Shown in pieces: positions 1 to 5,548 of a stretch of 12,918 bases of DNA. The notes beneath the pieces are model-generated. The model did not search any database. It was not told the DNA's origin and saw only the letters and a list, made by a program, of their open reading frames with translations. The first letter of the stretch is position 1; each line of letters begins with the position of its first letter. The stretch spans positions 1 through 12,918 of the forward strand of contig CAMBJF010000048.1 in assembly GCA_945867875.1 (NCBI GenBank). The letters run 5' to 3'. The DNA is from an uncultured Ruminococcus sp. (GTDB taxonomy: Bacteria; Bacillota; Clostridia; Oscillospirales; Ruminococcaceae). Both the position numbers and the translations under genes were made by a program.

Positions 1-27
1 GGGCTCGGAGATGTGTATAAGAGACAG
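1..27 (+). other. Sequencing adapter remnant (Nextera read-2 adapter with Tn5 mosaic end)
   Basis: Bases 9-27 read AGATGTGTATAAGAGACAG, the 19-bp Tn5 mosaic end used in Nextera tagmentation libraries. The eight bases before it, GGGCTCGG, are those that precede it in the Nextera read-2 adapter. The 27 bases therefore look like untrimmed library adapter carried into the assembly and not genomic DNA. The genomic sequence begins at about base 28, which makes this the true contig end. The match is from memory of the adapter sequence and is exact over all 27 bases. Confidence 0.96.
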
Positions 28-201
28 ACTTTTTACTGCAATACACTCCTATGTTAACATAAATAGATGAATTTCAAAATCATATAATATGAAAAATGCG
101 TGAAATCTTTCACAATTGCTTTACTTTAACGGAACATTAACGAAATATGGGGTATGTTATGTATTATCTGCGAAAAATGTCTGTTAAATACGGGTAAAAG
201 G

Positions 202-229
202 AATGCCCCGTCAAAAATGACGGGGCATT
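202..229 (-). terminator. Probable terminator hairpin for the coaX-to-gspF-like operon
   Basis: The arms AATGCCCCGTCA (202-213) and TGACGGGGCATT (218-229) are perfectly complementary over 12 bp, with an AAAA loop. The hairpin lies 15 bases beyond the stop codon of the minus-strand GspF-like gene, where an operon terminator is expected. Read leftwards it is followed only by CCTTTTACCC, a short T-run. Read rightwards it is followed by AACATTTTTAT. The poor minus-strand T-run makes efficient intrinsic termination less certain. The rest of the noncoding stretch 28-244 is AT-rich, and I see no gene or convincing promoter in it. Confidence 0.75.
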
Positions 230-244
230 AACATTTTTATATCA

Positions 245-1303
245 TCATATCATCGCCGACATTATATTCATCAGCGGCAGCATGACCGTGAGCATTATAA
301 CTCCCGCCGCAGCGGTGAGCACAGCCGTCATAACAGGCTCCGCAAAGCTTATTATCCGCTCCACGCTCCTGTCGGCTTCCTCACTCATACGGCGGCTTAT
401 CTTCTGCCACGCAGCATCAAATGAGCCTGAGGTGTAGGAAACTTTAAGCGTTCTTGCGTAGAATACGGGCAATAGCTCTGACTGCTCCACAGCGTCCGAA
501 AAGGGCACATCGTCCATTACAAGGGCGGCGCAGCGGTCTATCCGCTCATTCACCCTTTTGCAGGAGCTTATGCCACGGGCATTGCTAAGCGCCTCTGCCG
601 CAGAAAGTCCGCTGTTTATCATCATCGAGACCGCTCCCGTGAATTTCGCTTCCGCCACCGTTTCGGCGGTTTTGCGGAAAAATGGCAGCGATGCAAGAAG
701 CTCGCTTGTGCCGTCGCTTTTGTCCTGCGCTCCCAGGAACACAGCCCCGCAAATAAAGAGAACTCCGCAGACTATGAGCATTATCGTGCCCGCTCCTGCG
801 GCGGTCTCAACGCTTTTTGACACCGCACTGCAGACCTCGGGGTCAAACTCCTTGAAAATGTCCGCAAACATTGGCAGTACCTTTAAGGTGAGCACGGAAA
901 TGACCGCCGCCGCTATTACAAGCATTATCATAGGCGATACCACGGCATTTCTGATGTTCTCGCCCATTCTCGCCTGCTTTTCGTAATAGTCCGTAAGGGA
1001 GGAAAGGGCTTCGTCAAGCCGTCCAGACATCTCCCCCGCCATAACTGTTTTAACGCAGTATTCGGGGAAAGCTCCCGTTTCTTCAAGTGCCGCATACAAG
1101 GGCTTTTCCATTGAAAGTGAGGTCGTCACAGACCTTAAGAGCTCGTTTGCTTCTGTTGTGCTCCTGCTCTTTGTCTGCGCCGCCATTACCGCAAGTCCGT
1201 CATACACGGGCACGCCCGAGTCAAGGACTTGCAGGAGCTGATAGCAGAAATACGACACCTCGTCGGCAGTAAGGGGTCTTTTAAGTATTTTTTTCTCAGC
1301 CAT
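245..1303 (-). CDS. Type II secretion / type IV pilus inner-membrane protein, GspF/PilC family
   Basis: This 352-residue protein has the two-fold layout of GspF/PilC platform proteins: cytoplasmic T2SSF domains at about residues 14-137 and 217-344, with membrane segments near 121-145, 170-191 and 321-349. The family signature G-E-x-S-G-x-L is present in the first copy (GEMSGRL, about 90-96) and is degenerate in the second (SYTSGSF, 289-295). Family members sit in the inner membrane and couple the assembly ATPase to pilin or pseudopilin polymerisation. Length is somewhat under the usual 400 or so residues. I chose the ATG at 1303 over one at 1321: AGGAGG (1311-1316) lies 7 bases before 1303 but downstream of 1321. 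No ATPase, pilin or secretin gene is visible nearby, so partners must be elsewhere. It is the last gene of the run, 14 bases after the penicillin-binding protein gene. The family call is firm; the exact machine served is unknown. Confidence 0.88.
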   Translation of the reverse strand: MAEKKILKRPLTADEVSYFCYQLLQVLDSGVPVYDGLAVMAAQTKSRSTTEANELLRSVTTSLSMEKPLYAALEETGAFPEYCVKTVMAGEMSGRLDEALSSLTDYYEKQARMGENIRNAVVSPMIMLVIAAAVISVLTLKVLPMFADIFKEFDPEVCSAVSKSVETAAGAGTIMLIVCGVLFICGAVFLGAQDKSDGTSELLASLPFFRKTAETVAEAKFTGAVSMMINSGLSAAEALSNARGISSCKRVNERIDRCAALVMDDVPFSDAVEQSELLPVFYARTLKVSYTSGSFDAAWQKISRRMSEEADRSVERIISFAEPVMTAVLTAAAGVIMLTVMLPLMNIMSAMI

Positions 1304-1310
1304 TTTTCTG

Positions 1311-1316
1311 CCTCCT
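1311..1316 (-). promoter_or_regulatory. Ribosome binding site that fixes the GspF-like start
   Basis: The minus strand reads AGGAGG here, 7 bases before the ATG at 1303. A further in-frame ATG at 1321 overlaps the preceding stop codon as ATGA but has this motif downstream of it, so it is an unlikely start. Six residues (MRGGRK) are therefore removed from the longest reading frame. Confidence 0.85.
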
Positions 1317-1317
1317 C

Positions 1318-3474
1318 TCATTCATCGGCTTCATAGTCTTCGTGATCATCATAGCTTTCGTCATATTCATCATAATTTTCATCAGTATCATCATTATTGT
1401 CCGCAAGGGCTGCGGCAAGCTCTTCCGCACTCATTCCGCCAAGCTTTTCAATACGGTAATTCTCATTATAATAGGCCTCGATTATCTCACGTATCATCAG
1501 CTTTGAATACTCGCCCTTTTCCACAAAGCCCGAAAATGCGATAACGGGGTCATCGGAGGGATAAAAGCCGATAAACGCCGAACCCGTGTCGGATTTCGAG
1601 GTCATCTGAGGAGTACCCGTTTTTATTGCCGCCTTTTGGGGCAGCTCAGAGAGCAGATAGCTGTCGGTGTAATAATCCTTTACTGAGGGGTATGAGTATG
1701 CGTCAAAAGCCGCCGCTTCCTCCATTCCCTCAATTACCGTGTCAAAGGTATAACCCGTTTTGTCCTCTATCACAGCGGCTTTTACGGGCTGTGTCCTGCT
1801 CACAAGGGACTCCATATTATATGTGTAAACGCTGTCCACAAGATAGGTCTCATACCTTACGCCCCTGTTGCCTATCATAAGCGCCTGCCCTGCCATTTGC
1901 AGTGGGGTGACGTAGGTGTCAGACTGACCGATAGCCGCCTGAATGACATTTCCTGCCTGCCATACCTGCTTGCGGGCTTCAAAGGTTTCAGGGCTTGCGA
2001 TATATCCAGTTTTCTTGCCTCTGCCCGTTTCAAGTCCCATTTCCTCGCCGAGGCCGTACAGTGATGCATACTCGGTTATCTTGTCGATGCCCATAATTCT
2101 GCCCACCTCATAAAAGAAGATGTTGCAGGATTCTCTCAGTGCACCCACCACGTTCAGTCTGCCGTGAAAACCCGTACATTCGGGGCTCCAGCCCTCCCAG
2201 TAGGTGTAATATTTCTGACAGTTCACCACATCTGTAGGGGTTATGACGCCCTCGTTCAGTGCGGCGGTGGCGGTGACGGTCTTGAACGTTGAGCCGGGGC
2301 GGTAAAGTCCCGATGTAACACGGTTAAGGAGGGGGGAATTTTCCCCGTTTGCCACTGCGGAATAGTTTTCAAGGTAATCGTTAAGGTCATAGGTAGGCGA
2401 TGTGGCTGCCGCAAGCAGTGCGCCGCTTTTTGCGTCAAGAACAACAAGCGCCCCCGCATTTGCTTCCGTGCCCTTTGCCTTTGAAGATGTCTGATTGTTC
2501 AGCCACCATATATGATTTTCAAGGATAGTCTGGACTTTTCGCTGATAGCCGCTGTCAACGGTGAGCTTTATGGTGTTTCCGGGAACAGGCTCAACGGTGG
2601 TCTCGTCGCTTACCACAGTGCCGCCTTGGATTTCAAGGGTGCGCACGCCCTTTTGTCCCCTGAGAGTGCTTTCCATAGCCTTTTCAAGTCCGCCCTTGCC
2701 CAGGGAATCATTCAGTGCATAGCCGCCGTCCTTCAGCTCGTCGTATTCCTCGGCGGATATCGCTCCCACCGTGCCGATAAGGTGAGGGATAACATCTCCC
2801 GTTTTCACCACTCTCACGGCTTCCTGCACGATGTCCACGCCGTCAAGGTCATAGGTAAGCTCTTTGAGCCTTACCATCGCCTCCATTGTGATGTCCTCCG
2901 CAAAGGTGTAGCGGTTGGAAACGGAGAAATCTCTGAGATACATCGTGTATCTCACTCCTGCGATGATACGCTTTTCACGGTCGGTATAGCTTTTGTCGAT
3001 GTCGTAAAGCCCTGTCATAGCGGTGATACAGTCCTCAGCCGTGCCATACACCTGCACGCCGATATTTTTTCTGAGCCTTGCAATATCGCTTTCCCTGTCG
3101 GGGGTAAATTCAAAGGGAGCATTGTCACTTACGGGCAGTGCGTCCTCCCATTCAACGTTCTCTTCTTCAAGAACTCCCGCAACCTTAAGGATAATTCGGT
3201 TTATCTCGGCATCATTGGTGGGAAAGAATGCTTTCTGAATGACTGCGTTGAAGCCCGCCTTGTTGCTCACAAGATATTCGCCGTTTGCATCGGCAATTTC
3301 CCCACGGGGAGCGTTTATGACCTGCTCGGCAGTGTTGGAGCTGAGGGATTTTTCAAGATAGCTGCTGCCGTCAACAAGCTGGAGCTTCATAAGCCTGAAT
3401 GCGCCCAGGGACATTACAGCCAGAGTCAGCGCCATTATTATGATAAAGCGGATATTGTCCGCAGCCTTGCTCAT
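1318..3474 (-). CDS. Class B penicillin-binding protein (peptidoglycan D,D-transpeptidase, PBP2-like)
   Basis: The 718-residue protein has one N-terminal membrane anchor (about residues 8-28), the RGEI motif at 57-60 that opens the dimerisation/pedestal domain of class B PBPs, and a C-terminal transpeptidase domain. All three penicillin-binding motifs are present: STFK (395-398, nucleophile Ser395 and Lys398), SCN (449-451) and KTGT (618-621). It should cross-link stem peptides outside the membrane and be a beta-lactam target. There is no glycosyltransferase domain and I see no PASTA repeat. The last 28 or so residues (691-718) form a very acidic tail of Asp, Glu and Tyr. GGAGGTG (3480-3486) lies 5 bases before the ATG at 3474, which fixes the start. 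It follows the HAD gene by 33 bases. Whether it serves elongation, division or sporulation cannot be decided here, so no symbol is given. Confidence 0.93.
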   Translation of the reverse strand: MSKAADNIRFIIIMALTLAVMSLGAFRLMKLQLVDGSSYLEKSLSSNTAEQVINAPRGEIADANGEYLVSNKAGFNAVIQKAFFPTNDAEINRIILKVAGVLEEENVEWEDALPVSDNAPFEFTPDRESDIARLRKNIGVQVYGTAEDCITAMTGLYDIDKSYTDREKRIIAGVRYTMYLRDFSVSNRYTFAEDITMEAMVRLKELTYDLDGVDIVQEAVRVVKTGDVIPHLIGTVGAISAEEYDELKDGGYALNDSLGKGGLEKAMESTLRGQKGVRTLEIQGGTVVSDETTVEPVPGNTIKLTVDSGYQRKVQTILENHIWWLNNQTSSKAKGTEANAGALVVLDAKSGALLAAATSPTYDLNDYLENYSAVANGENSPLLNRVTSGLYRPGSTFKTVTATAALNEGVITPTDVVNCQKYYTYWEGWSPECTGFHGRLNVVGALRESCNIFFYEVGRIMGIDKITEYASLYGLGEEMGLETGRGKKTGYIASPETFEARKQVWQAGNVIQAAIGQSDTYVTPLQMAGQALMIGNRGVRYETYLVDSVYTYNMESLVSRTQPVKAAVIEDKTGYTFDTVIEGMEEAAAFDAYSYPSVKDYYTDSYLLSELPQKAAIKTGTPQMTSKSDTGSAFIGFYPSDDPVIAFSGFVEKGEYSKLMIREIIEAYYNENYRIEKLGGMSAEELAAALADNNDDTDENYDEYDESYDDHEDYEADE

Positions 3475-3507
3475 TCCTTCACCTCCGTGAATTCATTTAT
3501 TATAGTA

Positions 3508-4152
3508 TCAGCCGAAAATTTCCGCAAGCTCTCTTATGTCCTTTGCAGATGCGGCAATTTTATCCTCGGGCATATTCTTTCCGAAGCCGTATGCGGCGTG
3601 GACAAAGAGAATGCCAGCCTTGAATGCTGCCTCGCAGTCCCCTGCGGTATCGCCCACATATGCAGCACTTGTGACCTTGTTGCGCTCCATTATCTGCCTT
3701 ATGGTGATATCCTTGGACTTCCCCGTTTCTCCCCAGCAGAGATAATCCGTGAAAATCCGCTCCAGACCGCAGTATTCAAAGAATGCCTCGATATATCCCG
3801 TCTGACAGTTGCTCACAATGAAAAGACGGTGCTTTTCCGAAAGCTTTGAAAGGGTCTCCTCTATGCCCTCATAGAGCACGCCGCCCTTTGATGCAAGAAA
3901 ATTGTTCTCTTCCTCGCTGCAAAGCTCAAGGACTTCGTACTGCTTTGTGGCGGAGAGCATGGGGAACAGCCTGCCTGCTATCTCGTCCATAGTCATACCC
4001 ATAACGCCCCTGATGTCCTCACCTGTGATGTGCACGTTTTTGAGCAGAGGATTTCCGAGACTTCTCACAGTTTCCTCCCAGGAAGCCGCAACATTTTCCG
4101 AGCTGTCCCAGAGAGTTCCGTCAAGGTCAAATATAATGCTTTCTGCGTTCAT
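3508..4152 (-). CDS. HAD-superfamily hydrolase, phosphoglycolate phosphatase-like
   Basis: The 214-residue protein shows the four HAD motifs in order: DLDGT at 9-13 (nucleophile Asp9, acid/base Asp11), VSN with Ser114, a Lys in GETGKSKD (Lys145 or Lys147), and GDTAGD at 167-172 with the acidic metal ligands Asp168 and Asp172. Residues of about 20-90 are helical in character, as in the type C1 cap of Gph/PGMB-like phosphatases, and the length fits that subfamily. It is a cytosolic Mg-dependent phosphatase acting on a small phosphorylated metabolite; the substrate cannot be read from sequence. I chose the ATG at 4152 because the G-run GGGGGA lies about 7 bases before it, while the ATG at 4158, two codons longer, leaves almost no spacer. 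It starts 13 bases after the coaX stop and precedes the penicillin-binding protein gene, so it is surely co-transcribed with both. Confidence 0.88.
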   Translation of the reverse strand: MNAESIIFDLDGTLWDSSENVAASWEETVRSLGNPLLKNVHITGEDIRGVMGMTMDEIAGRLFPMLSATKQYEVLELCSEEENNFLASKGGVLYEGIEETLSKLSEKHRLFIVSNCQTGYIEAFFEYCGLERIFTDYLCWGETGKSKDITIRQIMERNKVTSAAYVGDTAGDCEAAFKAGILFVHAAYGFGKNMPEDKIAASAKDIRELAEIFG

Positions 4153-4165
4153 AGCCATTCCCCCA

Positions 4166-4930
4166 TTACTTGTTTTTGTCGTATATAAGCATAAGCCCTT
4201 TAAGGGGCAGGTCGCTGTCTGTGATGATACTGCTTCGGCACAGCGGTATCACAGTGTCAGCCGCCGCACCCGTTGCAACAGCCGTGCACACGCAGCCCAT
4301 CTCCTCATTTATTCGCCCGATAAGGCTGTCTATCATTCCCGCACAGCCGTAGAGAGCACCGCTTTTGAGACATTCCACGGTGTTCCTGCCGATAAGCCTT
4401 TTGGGCGGTTCGGGGGCGATGTGAGGGAGCTGTGATGCCCTTGCCACAAGGGAATCGAGGGAAACTCTCAGCCCCGGAGCTATCATTCCACCCATATAGC
4501 AGCCCTTTTCATTGATGACCGAAAGGGTAGTCGCCGTGCCCATATCTATTATAATGAGCGGGAGAGGATAATATTTCACAGCCGCCGCCGCATTTACCAC
4601 CATTCCGCTGCCCAGCTGGGCGGGGTCGTCTATCATAATGCTGACGCCCGTTTTTATCCCCGGGCCTACCACCATAGGTGCGGTGCCAGTAAGCCGCCAC
4701 AGGGCTTCCTTTACGGTAAAGGTGAGAGAGGGGACAACGGAGGATATTATGCTCCCGTGGATTTCCCTGTGATCCGTGCCGTTTAACTCGCAGGCGGTGC
4801 GGATAAGAGCGGCGTATTCAAGCGGGGTCGCAGTCTGCACCGTGGAGATGCGCTCGCTGAACAGTATTTTGCCGTCCCTGCAGCAGCCGATAACGGTGTT
4901 GGTATTTCCTATATCAACAGCTAAGATCAT
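4166..4930 (-). CDS. coaX: Type III pantothenate kinase (CoaX)
   Basis: CoaX phosphorylates pantothenate with ATP, the first step of coenzyme A synthesis in the cytosol. The 254-residue protein has the ASKHA-fold features of the family: the N-terminal phosphate loop DIGNTNT (6-12), the second nucleotide motif IDMGTATT (128-135), the GMIAPG segment (148-153), the GRNTVECLKSG segment (181-191) and a late TG motif (220-221). Length is normal. The oddity is at DPAQLGSGMVVNA (102-114): the family usually has G-x-D here (as in GADR or GSD), and the Asp is thought to be the catalytic base, but this protein reads G-S-G with Gly109 (codon GGA). It may be a real substitution, an error, or a compensated variant. 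It is the first gene of the leftward operon, with AGAGGAAGAG upstream of the ATG. The family is certain; activity is open. Confidence 0.93.
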   Translation of the reverse strand: MILAVDIGNTNTVIGCCRDGKILFSERISTVQTATPLEYAALIRTACELNGTDHREIHGSIISSVVPSLTFTVKEALWRLTGTAPMVVGPGIKTGVSIMIDDPAQLGSGMVVNAAAAVKYYPLPLIIIDMGTATTLSVINEKGCYMGGMIAPGLRVSLDSLVARASQLPHIAPEPPKRLIGRNTVECLKSGALYGCAGMIDSLIGRINEEMGCVCTAVATGAAADTVIPLCRSSIITDSDLPLKGLMLIYDKNK

Positions 4931-4952
4931 AAGGCTCTTCCTCTCATTTTCA

Positions 4953-4975
4953 GATAATTATACACTATAATTATC
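4953..4975. repeat. Perfect 10-3-10 inverted repeat over the coaX promoter, possible operator
   Basis: GATAATTATA (4953-4962) and TATAATTATC (4966-4975) are exact reverse complements separated by CAC. The dyad covers both candidate -10 hexamers for coaX. Its size, symmetry and place fit a binding site for a dimeric repressor, but AT-rich promoters can contain such symmetry by chance and no regulator gene is visible nearby. Confidence 0.5.
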
Positions 4976-4992
4976 CCATAAAAAAGCCGCAA
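4957..4992 (-). promoter_or_regulatory. Candidate promoter of the coaX operon
   Basis: On the minus strand TTGCGG (4987-4992) and TATAGT (4964-4969) are 17 bases apart, a reasonable sigma-A promoter. A perfect TATAAT (4957-4962) lies 7 bases further downstream, with only a T-run at the matching -35 position. Either -10 would give a leader of roughly 20-30 bases before the coaX ATG at 4930. This is the only good promoter in front of the four-gene leftward run. Confidence 0.6.
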
Positions 4993-5112
4993 GATATATC
5001 GACTTTTTATTAACATTCTCTGAATTATTGCAGATGTGCTTGCTGATAGGTCATATGAGGCGGTGTCGGCAGGCGAATAATTGTTCTAATTGCACAAATT
5101 TTCTCAAATCCC

Positions 5113-5141
5113 TTGCATAAAGGGAAAAAGTGTGGTATAAT
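5113..5141 (+). promoter_or_regulatory. secG promoter
   Basis: TTGCAT (5113-5118) and TATAAT (5136-5141) are separated by 17 bases, and TGG before the -10 gives an extended -10 element. Transcription would begin near 5148, leaving a leader of about 50 bases. That leader holds a small hairpin, TATATG/CATATA with a TTTT loop (5163-5178), just before the ribosome binding site. The region between this promoter and the divergent coaX promoter (about 4993-5112) shows no further gene. Confidence 0.85.
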
Positions 5142-5199
5142 AGCTTTGCTAAATTAGTTGTGTATATGTTTTCATATATAATGTGGAGGAAAAAATATA

Positions 5200-5460
5200 A
5201 TGGGCGTTATCGAGATCATCAGCGGCATTGTGCTTATTGCGTGCAGCGTTTTTATTGTTGTTATCACACTTATGCAGTCACAGAAGCAGCAGGGTATGAC
5301 AAGTGCGATCCAGGGCTCCAATAATGACAGCTTCTACGGTAAGAACGGTCAGAACACAAGAGAAAAGGCTCTTGAAAGACTGACTAAGATCGTTGCTGTT
5401 ATCTTCTTTGTTATAGTAATTGCGGTAAATATCATTTCCGTAGTTGCGTCAAAGGGCTGA
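5200..5460 (+). CDS. secG: Preprotein translocase subunit SecG
   Basis: SecG is the small accessory subunit of the SecYEG channel in the cytoplasmic membrane and aids SecA-driven protein export. This 86-residue protein has the right length and topology: a first membrane helix at about residues 4-24, a short polar stretch with the family-typical Q-Q-G and small/polar residues (29-47), and a second helix at about 62-83, ending in a short basic tail. GGAGG (5185-5189) precedes the ATG with a 10-base spacer, slightly long but clear. It has its own strong promoter and is followed directly by a hairpin terminator and then rnr, a gene order often seen in Firmicutes. The conserved pairing supports the call. 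Confidence 0.94.
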   Translation: MGVIEIISGIVLIACSVFIVVITLMQSQKQQGMTSAIQGSNNDSFYGKNGQNTREKALERLTKIVAVIFFVIVIAVNIISVVASKG

Positions 5461-5473
5461 TAAAAGGCTGACC

Positions 5474-5503
5474 GCTCCTGCACTGCTGTGTGGGAGCTTT
5501 TTT
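5474..5503 (+). terminator. Hairpin with T-run between secG and rnr
   Basis: GCTCCTGCAC (5474-5483) pairs with GTGTGGGAGC (5488-5497) through ten pairs, two of them G-U, with a TGCT loop. TTTTTT follows at 5498-5503. This has all parts of an intrinsic terminator. Because rnr begins 45 bases later with no convincing promoter of its own, the weakened stem may allow partial readthrough. Confidence 0.85.
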
Positions 5504-5548
5504 GCTATATACCCACACTCACACTTATTATTATAATCGGAGGTAATT

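Noticed and set aside
9..27. Tn5 mosaic end as a native transposon terminus
   Set aside because: It is joined to the flanking adapter bases and sits at the very start of the window with no transposase gene, so library adapter is the simple explanation.
50..61. Palindrome TATGTTAACATA
   Set aside because: A 12-bp AT-rich palindrome with no attached promoter or gene; too short to claim as an operator.
83..88. TATAAT as a plus-strand promoter near the left end
   Set aside because: No -35 match at normal spacing and no plus-strand gene follows before the operon's end.
1304..1321. Upstream ATG for the GspF-like gene overlapping the PBP stop as ATGA
   Set aside because: The only good ribosome binding site lies downstream of it and is well placed for the ATG at 1303.
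2512..3849. Long open frame of 445 codons on the plus strand
   Set aside because: It is antisense to both the PBP and HAD genes, crosses their boundary and has no recognisable domain or good ribosome binding site.
5532..5537. TATAAT as an rnr promoter
   Set aside because: There is no acceptable -35 at 16-18 bases, and transcription would begin at the start codon, leaving no ribosome binding site in the RNA.
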